Below, one piece after another: positions 8,661 to 17,899 of a stretch of DNA of 63,654 nt (positions are counted from its first letter, which is position 1; the number at the start of each line of letters is the position of its first letter). The notes beneath the pieces are model-generated. The model saw only the letters and a list, made by a program, of their open reading frames with translations, made no database searches and was not told where the DNA came from. Origin of the DNA: Planctomycetaceae bacterium (GTDB lineage Bacteria > Planctomycetota > Planctomycetia > Pirellulales > Pirellulaceae). Made by a program: the position numbers and the translations under genes. Where the stretch lies: contig JAEUIQ010000062.1 in NCBI GenBank assembly GCA_016794985.1, positions 1 through 63,654 on the forward strand, read 5' to 3'.

Positions 8661-9858
8661 CGATCACCGTCGGGACGAATATCGCTTGATGCGTATGAAA
8701 TGGGGCGGGGGCAACTCGACTATAGTATCCGACAAACCTCCCATTGATCAGATAGGCACCCAAGGCTGGGTACTGTGCCCCATTGGAAAAGTTGACTGGT
8801 GCGACCTCGAAGCAACGTTGGATTATCCAGTCCTGGGGTCGGCGCCGAACGTCGTTCAATGCCGCCGTCCATTGGGCGTCCGATACCAGACCGCCCATCA
8901 CCACGTTGTCTCCCATCCTCCCAAAGTTCTGTTTGAGTACCCACCCTTGCCGCTGTGTTTCCAAGCTCGACCAATCGCCGCCCGATTCCGAGTATCGCGA
9001 TGCTTCGTAAGTTGCCGGAGCCAACTCACGTAAAAATTCGAGATCGTGCGAATCAACGACCCCGTTTTCTTCCCATAGTGCGAAAATCGCTTTGCTTTGC
9101 GTGATCAGTCGCGTTAGCGGATTGAGCATCCGCCAAGTCCGAACCGCGTGCCGCCAAGCGTGTTGGTTTTCGAGCAACCCGAACCACTCGCCAGGATAGA
9201 ACCGAATTCCCGCCACTACCTGTTCGCCACAAACCGTAAACCCACGCCAGGTCTTATGCAGATGACGCGGCGAACAGAGCACACTTTCTTGACCTCGTTC
9301 GCGAAGCAGCTGCTGCAAGACGACCATGTGCTGCAAGTCTTCCGCGTAACCCGTCGCATACATCAATGCGATTTTCCCTGGTGCCGGAACCGCTGCAAGC
9401 AAAGCCTCGGCAAATCGGTCCACGAATCGCAAGTTCGGATGGCAGAATTGGAGCAAGCGATTTGCTGAAATGATCTCATTGAATCCGCCGGGCACATCTT
9501 CATTAAACTCACAAACCTGCCAACGACCATCCGGTGTCGGAAAGAAATCGTAGCGAGCCAATTGCCAATCGCTGGTCGCCTCCTGCTGAATCCACTCGCG
9601 AACCGTGGCGGGAATTCCTAGGCGTTCCAGTAAGTCAGGCCGTCGCTTGATTTGCTGTTCGATCCGCCGGAGAATCGACGCCAATCGCTCGGCCATGTGG
9701 ACGATGCGGTCGTGCTCGGCTGCCGAGAGCACCAAGCTCTCAGGCAGTAGTCGAAGTTTTCCTTCCACGAAGCTGTCCCACTTCTGATATCGGAAACGCA
9801 GCTGTCGTTGATAGGCGACGAATTCATCTGGCGACATTTGCCAACTGAAGCTTTTCAA
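8650..9858 (-). CDS. Circularly permuted ATP-grasp enzyme, glutathionylspermidine-synthase-like
   Basis: This protein of about 402 residues has features of the glutathionylspermidine synthase C-terminal ATP-grasp group: an RYDFFP...VCEFNEDVPGG segment matching the Mg/ATP-binding E-N-D pattern, WVLKQNFGRMGDNVV for nucleotide binding, and an AYLINGRFVGYYSR end. The family forms amide bonds with ATP, but no amidase domain is present, so the product need not be glutathionylspermidine. The start is uncertain: TTG at 9858 has an AGGA eight bases upstream, ATG at 9837 has none, and the frame stays open to 9924. It overlaps the unrecognised 300-residue gene. Confidence 0.75.
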   Translation of the reverse strand: MKSFSWQMSPDEFVAYQRQLRFRYQKWDSFVEGKLRLLPESLVLSAAEHDRIVHMAERLASILRRIEQQIKRRPDLLERLGIPATVREWIQQEATSDWQLARYDFFPTPDGRWQVCEFNEDVPGGFNEIISANRLLQFCHPNLRFVDRFAEALLAAVPAPGKIALMYATGYAEDLQHMVVLQQLLRERGQESVLCSPRHLHKTWRGFTVCGEQVVAGIRFYPGEWFGLLENQHAWRHAVRTWRMLNPLTRLITQSKAIFALWEENGVVDSHDLEFLRELAPATYEASRYSESGGDWSSLETQRQGWVLKQNFGRMGDNVVMGGLVSDAQWTAALNDVRRRPQDWIIQRCFEVAPVNFSNGAQYPALGAYLINGRFVGYYSRVAPAPFHTHQAIFVPTVIDDR

Positions 9859-9924
9859 AACAATGATCCTGCCGACTTTGATTCTTGGAACACTTGAACG
9901 ACAACTGATTTTGCGGCACAGCAA

Positions 9925-10575
9925 GATCGCGGAAGACCATTCCGGTGCCGCAGCCGATTGACGACTCCGAGTTCACTTTGCCAGTGTTCTTGGGAAGTTG
10001 GGATGATCATGATTTTATCCTTGCTAGTCTAATGATCGTCGATCGAGTCTAGACCATCGCCATCTTGGCAGCAACCTAACCACATGGTCTTGCTTCGGAG
10101 CTGAAGGAGTTGAACTCCGTTGCGCTAAGGAATGGTCTCGAAATAGCTGCCGGAACTCTGCGTGACATGAGATCCCAACTCGACGCGTGAGCGAGGGATC
10201 CAGTCGTGGCGGGAAATTCTTCGCTCACGCATCGTGCTGGGATAGTTGGAAGTTATCTCGGGACTTCTCCTAAGCTCTGAATTCTAGCTCCCTGGAGCGT
10301 GGGAAGGTGTGCGGCAGTGTCCCGGATCGCTCCTTCGGGCGGATTTCCAGCCGGTCCAATTGTCGGTGCTGATTCATTGGACCGTAGGAACGGTCCACAA
10401 CACTGACGCTCCGTCCGTCCGTTTGTTTGTCGGTCCGCTTGTGGAAACCAGGCCGAATCGGGTGTAAACTGATTCCGCCAAAGAATCAAGTTCGCTAACG
10501 GTTGTTTCCAGTTCACTTTACTCGCTTTCCCAAGTTCGTTTCCAGAAATTCGTTTCCAGAAAAGGGAGTCGTTTG
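9925..10575. other. Intergenic region with hairpin elements, no gene
   Basis: No credible gene is present. A 22-base inverted repeat lies at 10173-10242. A GGACCGT/ACGGTCC hairpin with loop AGGA lies near 10379-10396, and CCGTCCGTCCGTTTGTTTGT at 10413-10432 is simple-sequence-like. TTCGTTTCCAGAAA occurs twice in tandem at about 10533-10560, directly before the ribosome-binding site of the TerB gene. Confidence 0.6.
10173..10242. repeat. Palindromic hairpin element with GCGTGAGCGA arms
   Basis: Arms at 10173-10194 and 10221-10242 are complementary over 22 bases with three mismatches, including a perfect ten-base core GCGTGAGCGA/TCGCTCACGC. There is no T-tract, so it is more like a dispersed palindromic element than a terminator. 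Confidence 0.8.
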
Positions 10576-11253
10576 ATGAGTCATTCACAGGTTGGTGCTG
10601 GCGATTCGTACACTTGTCCGTACTGCAATCAACGTCCACTGGAGGCCGTGGCAACCGCACCGTACGTGCGCGGTCTGATTGTGGTTATGTTGTTCGGTTC
10701 CAAGTCCTACATCGGCTGCGTGCCTTGTGTGCGCAGTCGTGTGTTAGGCGAGGCCGGTTGGTCGATGTTGTTGGGGTGGTTCAGTCCCAAGTCCTTGATC
10801 ATTAACCCGTTTTTGATCGTTTACAATTTGTTTCGTGGCGCCTTGGTGGGTGCCAATCCGGACGGAGTCAGTAAGAAGTTGCGGGAACTGGGACTGCCAG
10901 AAAAACCCAGTTTCGTGAATGTTCAAGCGGTTGGCGTTGCCTTGGCCGCCTCGATGATTTTGGCCGACGGTGAAGTAACCGAGGAAGAAATTGCCACCGC
11001 CGAAAAAGCAGGCGACGGTGTATTCGAAGGATTCGACGAGGCTGGTCTGCGGATGATACTCCAGCATGGCAAGGACTTGCCACCTGCGGAGGACTTGGCA
11101 GCCATGCTCCACAGCGTGTTGGATAATGAAGGCAAAACCAAGATCATGGTCTTCCTCTCCGAGATCGCCATGGCCGATGGGAATGTTTCGCAAGAAGAAC
11201 GCGACATGCTCCAGCGAATCGCCTCGGCCCTTGGGGTGCAAGCTCAAGCTTGA
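10576..11253 (+). CDS. Zinc-ribbon protein with C-terminal TerB-like domain
   Basis: This 225-residue protein starts at ATG 10576, eight bases after GGGAG. Two CxxC pairs (Cys14/17 and Cys48/51) suggest a zinc ribbon flanking a short hydrophobic stretch. A second hydrophobic stretch follows at about 63-85. Residues 110-220 match the TerB helical domain with the paired acidic loops ADGEVTEEE and ADGNVSQEE, which bind divalent metal in TerB relatives. TerB-like domains occur in stress-response and membrane-associated systems; no other ter gene is nearby. It stands alone between repeats and tRNA-Ile. Confidence 0.8.
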   Translation: MSHSQVGAGDSYTCPYCNQRPLEAVATAPYVRGLIVVMLFGSKSYIGCVPCVRSRVLGEAGWSMLLGWFSPKSLIINPFLIVYNLFRGALVGANPDGVSKKLRELGLPEKPSFVNVQAVGVALAASMILADGEVTEEEIATAEKAGDGVFEGFDEAGLRMILQHGKDLPPAEDLAAMLHSVLDNEGKTKIMVFLSEIAMADGNVSQEERDMLQRIASALGVQAQA

Positions 11254-11358
11254 ACTCGTGGGCCTTCCGTTGGCGGGCAAAATTCCACGGCGTGAACCCA
11301 GCGGGACTGCCGCAAAAAATGCTCGGCTCAAAGATCGGGATTGGGCAAAGAAAAGAAA

Positions 11359-11432
11359 TGGGCGTGCCAGAACTCGAATCTGGGACCTCGTCGTTATCAG
11401 CGACGCGCTCTAACCAACTGAGCTACACGCCC
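11359..11432 (-). tRNA. tRNA-Ile (GAT)
   Basis: Read on the minus strand the 74 bases fold as a normal tRNA: acceptor GGGCGTG/CACGCCC, D-arm GCTC...GAGC, anticodon stem CGTCG/CGACG with loop CTGATAA giving anticodon GAT, and a T-loop TTCGAGT. The discriminator is A, and CCA is not encoded. No rRNA gene adjoins it. Confidence 0.97.
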
Positions 11433-11493
11433 GAAAATGACCTAAGCCAGGACGGGAAACTATCGCTGCTTTCGGCCACTTTGTCAACCGGGT

Positions 11494-12024
11494 TCAGTTA
11501 AAGAGCAACAGTCCGGTTGTACCGTCGTCGTTGGACTCCCAGCGCCGCCGGATCTCCCTTAGACCATAGGTGCAAAGGTCGAATCGCTCGCTCAATCGCT
11601 GCAAAACTTCGGGCGGAGGGATCTCGGTCTCTGTTTCAATCTCGGCCGCAATCTGGTACGAACGGCGACCCTGGCTACAAAACACCACAAACGACTGCGC
11701 ATCGTCTTGATCGTCGCGTCGCAAAGCCTCGGGATACACCCCAGCCCAAAACAAAGTGAAATCCCCAATGTGCCGGTGGATCTCTCGTTTGGCGTCCCCC
11801 AAGCGATGGGCCGCCTCGGCCGCCATTTCCGTAAGAGTTAGGACAGGGCGCCCGGTCACGCTACGAATCCGATGCACGACATCGCTGCGAACAAATCGCA
11901 CCAACAGGTCGCTGATGTAATCGACCATCGGGGGATCGATCACGCCCAACTCGGTCAAAAATGTGCTTTCGGTCAACCCGGCAAAATACTGCTCGATCCG
12001 AGCCTTGGGAGTAAAGTCATTCAT
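11494..12024 (-). CDS. Hypothetical protein, 176 aa
   Basis: This cytoplasmic-looking protein is not recognised. The start at 12024 has GGAGAA six bases upstream. It appears mostly helical, with a central HRIRSVTGRPVLTLTEMA segment and a FTLFWAGVYPEAL motif, and ends with an acidic-to-basic tail. There is no signal, membrane span or known catalytic motif. It lies between the cyclase gene and tRNA-Ile on the same strand, but 159 bases separate it from the cyclase, so joint transcription is uncertain. Confidence 0.75.
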   Translation of the reverse strand: MNDFTPKARIEQYFAGLTESTFLTELGVIDPPMVDYISDLLVRFVRSDVVHRIRSVTGRPVLTLTEMAAEAAHRLGDAKREIHRHIGDFTLFWAGVYPEALRRDDQDDAQSFVVFCSQGRRSYQIAAEIETETEIPPPEVLQRLSERFDLCTYGLREIRRRWESNDDGTTGLLLFN

Positions 12025-12183
12025 GACGAATTCTCCGATTCAAACCAACCAAAAACCAACTCACGCCGCGAGTTCTGTGGAAGTCATCGCACGCGGCCTC
12101 CCCCAAAATCCTTCTTAGGGCAACTACTGAATTCTAGTCAATGGCAATTCGATTTCAAATTTTAATTCGTAAATAGATTGAAA

Positions 12184-13995
12184 CTATTTCTGTTGCAGGC
12201 GGATAATGCCGTCCCATCCGAACGGAGCCTGACGATTGTGCTGTGTAATCAGCATCGTCAGAAGGTCTTTGGCACGGTCCGCGGCGGGGACTCGATGCAA
12301 TTGATCGTAGGCCAATTCCCAGTGGCCGCTTTGAAAATGAGCCAAGCCCGCCGCGAAGACCTTCAAGTCCTCGTCGGTCAATGGACTGGTGGGAAACTCC
12401 GGCAGGACCTCGCAAACTTCGATGGGCTGCAAGAGTCCGACTGGCAGAACTTTTCCCAAACTTCGGATGCGGAACGGCAGCGGTTGTCGGTCTAGTTCCA
12501 GTTCGCGTTGTAGAGCATTCACGGTTTCTTGCTCCATCAAGATGGACGTGCCCAGTTGCCGATTCATGGTTTCTAGTCGTGCGGCCAAATTCACCACAGG
12601 GCCGAAGGCCGTTACTTTGACCTGATCTTGAGTACCGATTTGCCCGGCAACCGCAATCCCCGAGGCAATTCCCAAGCCCAACTGGAAGCCATGCAGAGGA
12701 TTGTCAGGGTCCGCGGACATTTCGCGGAATTGCCGGTGGATGTCGATTGCCGCCTGACACGCGCGGCGCACTCGATCCGCTTGTGGCAAGGGCCAACCCC
12801 AGAAACCCATCGTCGCATCACCGTGAAAATCTCCGACGACGCCTCGTTGTCGCATGATGTGGCTGGTGGTGACGCCCAAGGCTTCGCTGACTCGTTGTAG
12901 CAACTGCATCAAGTCATGCGCCATGCGCTGGCTGGCGGCTGAAAAACCGCGCAAATCGCAGAAAAGAATCGAGACCTCGCATTCACGGGGTTGAAACAGT
13001 TCTTCGGGAGTCGTGTCCTGCAAGGCGTCCAAGACCACCGGCGAAAAAAACGACCGCAAACTCGCCTGCCGGTGTTGCAAGTGACGCAGACTCAAGAGGC
13101 TGCCCAAAATATTCGCCACCAACTCCGCGTATTTGATATCTTCTTGCAAACTTCCTGCGACACTGTCGGGCGAATCCGAGTGATGCTGTGCTTGCAGCGC
13201 CCCACTGACATAGAGAACCAGGGTTTGGTTGCCCACCGGAGGCAAGGGCGTCACAAAAGCCCAGTCATGGTCTTTGTGCATTTGCGTCAGCGCGATTTGG
13301 CTCTCGGTGCCCTCCCAAACATGCAATACCGTTTGTTGTTTTTGCACCGAAGACGTGATCAAACGCTGGCTAGGTTGGAAATCGGCATCCTGATTTGAGC
13401 GACGATCCCAATGCAGCACGCGAACTTCGGAAGCCGGATGAGGGGCAACACCGGTGCCGCCACTGCCGCTGCCCACCGCCACAACTGCCGCGCTGGCTGC
13501 TTGCGAGATACCGCCAAAAACCACGTTGAGCACACGAATAAATAGTTCTTGATCGGTCGCGGCGTCCTGTATCATGGCTGGCAACTCGGTCACGATCGCC
13601 AACCGTCGTTCTGCGTCACGGAACCGGACTTCAGCTAACTTTTGGCGACTGAACAATTGTTCGCGAGTCGGGTCTGGCAATTGCAACGTGGCGTCAACTT
13701 GAGAACCGGTCAACGTGAACGTTGTGCGTCCAATGACGAAATGCTGACCCGCACCCACTTCGCACTGCTCGACCGCCTGGCCCTTGTAAAAAATCGGATT
13801 GCGCGCGCTCGGCAACCGAGTCACCCGCAGTATTTCGCCATTCCAGTGGACCTCCGCATGCCGACGCGAGATTTGCGAATCCCAGGGCACCGACCATTGG
13901 CACTGTTGGCGCCCCAGCAACACGGAGGTTCCCCGTTGCAACGGGCGGCGCCAGCGTCCACGACCATCTTCCGCTTGAGCTACTAGATCCGGCAT
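12184..13995 (-). CDS. FHA-linked class III adenylate/guanylate cyclase
   Basis: This 603-residue protein has three parts. An N-terminal FHA domain (about 20-95, with SRRHAEVHW) binds phosphothreonine. A GAF-like sensor region follows (about 135-320). A class III cyclase domain covers about 360-540. Metal-binding aspartates are visible in FCDLRGFS and GDFHGDATMGFWG, and the transition-state Asn/Arg in VVNLAARLE. It probably makes cyclic AMP in response to a phosphorylation signal in the cytoplasm. A TPR-like tail follows the catalytic domain. The start has only a weak ribosome-binding site. Confidence 0.9.
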   Translation of the reverse strand: MPDLVAQAEDGRGRWRRPLQRGTSVLLGRQQCQWSVPWDSQISRRHAEVHWNGEILRVTRLPSARNPIFYKGQAVEQCEVGAGQHFVIGRTTFTLTGSQVDATLQLPDPTREQLFSRQKLAEVRFRDAERRLAIVTELPAMIQDAATDQELFIRVLNVVFGGISQAASAAVVAVGSGSGGTGVAPHPASEVRVLHWDRRSNQDADFQPSQRLITSSVQKQQTVLHVWEGTESQIALTQMHKDHDWAFVTPLPPVGNQTLVLYVSGALQAQHHSDSPDSVAGSLQEDIKYAELVANILGSLLSLRHLQHRQASLRSFFSPVVLDALQDTTPEELFQPRECEVSILFCDLRGFSAASQRMAHDLMQLLQRVSEALGVTTSHIMRQRGVVGDFHGDATMGFWGWPLPQADRVRRACQAAIDIHRQFREMSADPDNPLHGFQLGLGIASGIAVAGQIGTQDQVKVTAFGPVVNLAARLETMNRQLGTSILMEQETVNALQRELELDRQPLPFRIRSLGKVLPVGLLQPIEVCEVLPEFPTSPLTDEDLKVFAAGLAHFQSGHWELAYDQLHRVPAADRAKDLLTMLITQHNRQAPFGWDGIIRLQQK

Positions 13996-14206
13996 ACGGT
14001 ACTTAAATTGATCTTGTTAAAATTCGCGAACCGGGACATGCTGGGCTTTGCGGCCTGCGGGCCCGAGGATGGAAACCGTACTGGAAACCAAGTGGAGACT
14101 GTACTGGACACCAAGTGGAACCTGTACTGGACACCAAGTGGAACCTGTGACACGACCCGAACACGCTGCTCGAGGCAGCTCTTAACCAAGCCCGCAACGA
14201 ACGACC

Positions 14207-17200
14207 ATGCGATTCGATCTCCGATTGGCACGATTGACTATTCGTTGGCCAATTACTCGTTGGCCAGTGATTCTTTGGCCAGTGATTCTTTGGCCAGCGA
14301 CTCTTTGGCCAGCGATTCGTTGGCTGATGATCGGTTACTCCATTCTTGGTTGGTCGGTTCAACCGGCATTCTATAGCGTGACTCTATTGTCGCCAACGCC
14401 AACCGGGTCGACTCCAAAATCGAATAGGATCGAACATCAAGAACCAAGTTCGAACGCCGCGAATCGCGAGGTAACGTCACAGGACGAGACAACGCCGGTT
14501 CAAGTCCCGCCATCCCCGCCGGCGACCCCGTCCAACCGTCCAACGCCAGATGAAATCAAAGCTCAATTGGACGAAGCAATCCAATCGCCCCTGGACGAAG
14601 AGAACAAAAAGCGGATTCAAGAGTATTACAAATCTGCGACGGATCGCTTGGCCCGTTTGGATTCAGCGCTCGCTCGTGTTCCGGAATTTCAACAGAAAAT
14701 TGCGACGGCCGACCAACGCGCGGAACAATGGCGAGAAAACAGTCAGTTGAGTATCGAGCCGGCGCGGTTCAATCTCGAAACTTCGACTTTGGTCGAGATG
14801 CAAAAAGACGCGACCGACACTGAAGTTCAACTTCGTCAATGGAAGGAACGAATGGCGGTCTTGGATTCCGAGCGGGAGGCCATGATCGAACGACGTCGTG
14901 AATTGACCGCGAGAATCAGCTCGTTGCCGGAACGATTAGCGGAAGCTCGGTTGCAGCTGCAAGCCCCGAATCCCGAGGGCGAACCACCGCTCGTGACCAA
15001 AGCCCGCCGAACCGCCACTCAAGTCCAAATCGTCGTTTGGGAAGCGGAGCTGCCGGCCCTCACGACCGAGCGGGATTACATCGATGGCGAAACGGCGCGC
15101 GATATTCTGCGTCTAGAACGCGATTGGTTGGTGGCACGCATCGATATGGAATCTCGCTGGTTACAGCAGCTAAACGAGGCCATCAACGTGAAGCGAGCGG
15201 ACGAAGCCCAAGCGGCGCTAGAGCAAGCAGAACAACAGCGAGCCAACGTTCCCCCCCCGCTTCAACCGTTGGCAGATGAAATCAAAGATTTGGCAGTCGA
15301 GCAAGCCGAACTTTCTCAAACAATGTCCGCGCAACAATCGCAACGCGATAGCATTGCTTTGCAACTAAAAACACTACGAGAAAAATTTGAAACCACGCAA
15401 AAGAAAGTGCGCACGGTGGGACTGACCTCAACCATCGGCTATTTGCTGCGTCGGCAGAGGAGCGACATTCCCAGCAATGTGGAACTTCAAAAGTTGCGTT
15501 TGGCTCCGGGTAGAATCGGCGAAGTGCAGTTGGAGTTGATGCAAATCGACGAACAACGAAGCGATTTGATCTTGTTCGACGAAATTGCGAGAAAATTGCT
15601 TCATCTAGGTTCCGAGCCGCGCACCTGGTCTGCTGAAGAACGTGCATTGGTCCAACAAGCAACCGACATGTTGAAAGCCAAACGCGATGCCCTGGATAAT
15701 CTGTATCGAAATCAGGACGCCTATTTCAACATGTTGGTCGAAGTGGATACGGATGTTCATCAACTGCTCGAAGTTGCTCAAGCGTATCGCGCCTACATCG
15801 ACCAACGGATTTTGTGGATTCCCAGCAGTCGGCCATTATTTCGGTACTTCGATTGGGCAAATCTGGACCGTTGGCTGTTTCAACATCAGGTTTGGCAACA
15901 ACTTGGCGTAGGCCTGCTCCATGACTTTTTTGGACAGTGGATTTGGTGGTTCTTGTTCGGTACGCTCTGGTTTTCGATGAAGCTGCAGGGCTATCACTGG
16001 CGGGCCGAGGTTGTGCGACTTAGTCGCGAAGCCAGTAGCGGTGCGTGTTCGTCATTTCAACCGACATTTCGCACCATGTTGTATACCGTGTTGATTGCCA
16101 TGCCGTGGCCGATGTTCCTGTACTTCTTGGGTTGGCGACTGGAGACGGCCGTCGTCACTAATTCAGATCTATTGCGGAATCCTACCGAAATCCAAGGGGT
16201 CGGGCATGGGTTTCGAGCCATGGCTTTTGCATTACTGCCGATGGAGTGTCTGCGGAACATCTGTCGCCCTGCGGGATTGGGGATCTCGCATTTTGGCTGG
16301 AATCCAAACACGGTTCATCAATGCTCGCGTTTGATTCGCATGACGATCTATCTCGGGTTACCTTTGGCGTTTGTGACTTCGGCTTTGCACTGGGTGGATC
16401 CGGTGATGGGAGAAGACTTGCTGGAGCGGATGTGTTTTCTGGTGGGCTGCGGGTTACTACTCTTTTTGGCTTTGCGAGTGCTGGAACCGCAGAGAGGTTT
16501 GCTACGTGGCTATTACGCGCGCAACTCAGGCGGCTGGGCCGAACGTCTCCGTTATGTCTGGTTCGCAATCGGCGTGACCGGTCCCATTTTCTTCGCGGTC
16601 CTGGCAACCACGGGCTACTACTATACCGCTTACGAACTAACGCTGCGCATGTATTCGATGTTTTGGTTGGTGGTTGGCCTGGTGGTGGGCAGTGAACTGA
16701 TCTCGCGATTGATCCTGGTCGAACGACGTCGCGTCTTCATTGAACAAGCCAAACAGCGTCGGGCACAGGCCGCGGTTGGTAACAGCCAAGACTACAAAGA
16801 AGATGCCGATGTCGCTGTGGCGACTACCATCCATTCTCAAAAGGAATGGCAGGAAAAGCTGGCTCAACAAACCAAGCAGTCACAAAATTTGTTGCAAAGT
16901 GTGGGGGTGATGTTGGCGATCATCGGCCTATGGCTGATGTGGGCCGATGTTTTTCCCGCCCTGCGCGTGGTGCTGCAACAGAATCTGTGGACCACCACGG
17001 AGGTTGTCTCAGCGGTCGCCGAAGGTTTGACCGGCGATGAGCCGATCACGAAAGAAGTCGTGCGACAAATTACTCCGACGGATTTGCTACAAGCGCTGTT
17101 GGTTATGTTGATGACTATTGTGGTCTTTCGCAATTTGCCGGGCTTGGTTGATATTCTAGTGCTCAATCATTTACCGATCGATGCCTCCACCCGCAACGCG

Positions 17201-17899
17201 GCCGCTGCCGTGTCCAGCTACGTTGTGATCGTGATTGGACTAGTTTGGTCCGCGCGCTTGGTCGGAGTTCATTGGACTCAAGTCCAATGGTTGGTCACCG
17301 CGCTGACCTTCGGGTTGGCGTTCGGCTTGCAGGAAATCTTCGCGAATTTCGTGTCCGGCATCATCATTTTGTTCGAGCGACCGGTGCGAGTGGGCGATGT
17401 GGTCACCGTCGATGGCGTTACCGGTGTCGTTACCAAGACCCGGGCCCGGGCGACGATGATCCGCGATTTTGATTTGAAAGAGCTGATCGTACCAAACAAA
17501 GAATTCATTACCGGCCGCGTGTTGAATTGGACCCACAGCGATGAAGTCACGCGCCTGGTATTGCCTGTTGGAATCGCGTACGGTAGCGACGTCGAGCGAG
17601 CCATTCGTTTGCTAATGGAAGTGGCCCAAAAGCATCCGCTGGTCCTGTCCGAGCCGGCTCCCAGTGTCAATTTCGAAGCCTTTGGCGACAGTGCACTGAA
17701 TTTGGTCGTGCGCGCTTACGTCAGCAAGCTAGGCGATCGCCTGCCAGTAACCACCGAACTATTGACAGGGATCTACCAAACATTGTCCGAGCATCAGATC
17801 GAAATCCCTTTCCCTCAACGCGATTTGCATATCCGCACCATTACCGCCCAATCGCCGGAAACGCTAAAGGGATCAGCAGCATTGTCAATGGAACGATGA
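14207..17899 (+). CDS. Large mechanosensitive channel of the MscS/MscK type
   Basis: This protein of up to 1230 residues has a long coiled-coil periplasmic-type region (about 90-480), then some ten hydrophobic segments (about 540-1020). The MscS core follows: a glycine-alanine-rich pore helix, GLQEIFANFVSGIIILFERP, and the beta domain with PNKEFITGRVLNW. Such channels release solutes on hypo-osmotic shock. The start is uncertain: ATG 14207 and ATG 14327 both lack a good ribosome-binding site, and six 15-bp repeats lie between them, coding the odd tryptophan-proline series WPVILWPVIL. The end overlaps the convergent DASS gene by 59 bases. Confidence 0.9.
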   Translation: MRFDLRLARLTIRWPITRWPVILWPVILWPATLWPAIRWLMIGYSILGWSVQPAFYSVTLLSPTPTGSTPKSNRIEHQEPSSNAANREVTSQDETTPVQVPPSPPATPSNRPTPDEIKAQLDEAIQSPLDEENKKRIQEYYKSATDRLARLDSALARVPEFQQKIATADQRAEQWRENSQLSIEPARFNLETSTLVEMQKDATDTEVQLRQWKERMAVLDSEREAMIERRRELTARISSLPERLAEARLQLQAPNPEGEPPLVTKARRTATQVQIVVWEAELPALTTERDYIDGETARDILRLERDWLVARIDMESRWLQQLNEAINVKRADEAQAALEQAEQQRANVPPPLQPLADEIKDLAVEQAELSQTMSAQQSQRDSIALQLKTLREKFETTQKKVRTVGLTSTIGYLLRRQRSDIPSNVELQKLRLAPGRIGEVQLELMQIDEQRSDLILFDEIARKLLHLGSEPRTWSAEERALVQQATDMLKAKRDALDNLYRNQDAYFNMLVEVDTDVHQLLEVAQAYRAYIDQRILWIPSSRPLFRYFDWANLDRWLFQHQVWQQLGVGLLHDFFGQWIWWFLFGTLWFSMKLQGYHWRAEVVRLSREASSGACSSFQPTFRTMLYTVLIAMPWPMFLYFLGWRLETAVVTNSDLLRNPTEIQGVGHGFRAMAFALLPMECLRNICRPAGLGISHFGWNPNTVHQCSRLIRMTIYLGLPLAFVTSALHWVDPVMGEDLLERMCFLVGCGLLLFLALRVLEPQRGLLRGYYARNSGGWAERLRYVWFAIGVTGPIFFAVLATTGYYYTAYELTLRMYSMFWLVVGLVVGSELISRLILVERRRVFIEQAKQRRAQAAVGNSQDYKEDADVAVATTIHSQKEWQEKLAQQTKQSQNLLQSVGVMLAIIGLWLMWADVFPALRVVLQQNLWTTTEVVSAVAEGLTGDEPITKEVVRQITPTDLLQALLVMLMTIVVFRNLPGLVDILVLNHLPIDASTRNAAAAVSSYVVIVIGLVWSARLVGVHWTQVQWLVTALTFGLAFGLQEIFANFVSGIIILFERPVRVGDVVTVDGVTGVVTKTRARATMIRDFDLKELIVPNKEFITGRVLNWTHSDEVTRLVLPVGIAYGSDVERAIRLLMEVAQKHPLVLSEPAPSVNFEAFGDSALNLVVRAYVSKLGDRLPVTTELLTGIYQTLSEHQIEIPFPQRDLHIRTITAQSPETLKGSAALSMER
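14242..14331. repeat. Six 15-bp tandem repeats overlapping the channel gene start
   Basis: Units of the form TCTTTGGCCAGTGAT run from 14242 to 14331 with small changes. Fifteen bases equal five codons, so changes in copy number would keep the reading frame. A related TGGCCA-containing 15-bp array lies at 44625-44699. Confidence 0.9.

Noticed and set aside
10253..10660. 135-codon minus-strand frame before the TerB gene
   Set aside because: It overlaps hairpin repeats and the TerB start on the other strand and has no recognisable features.
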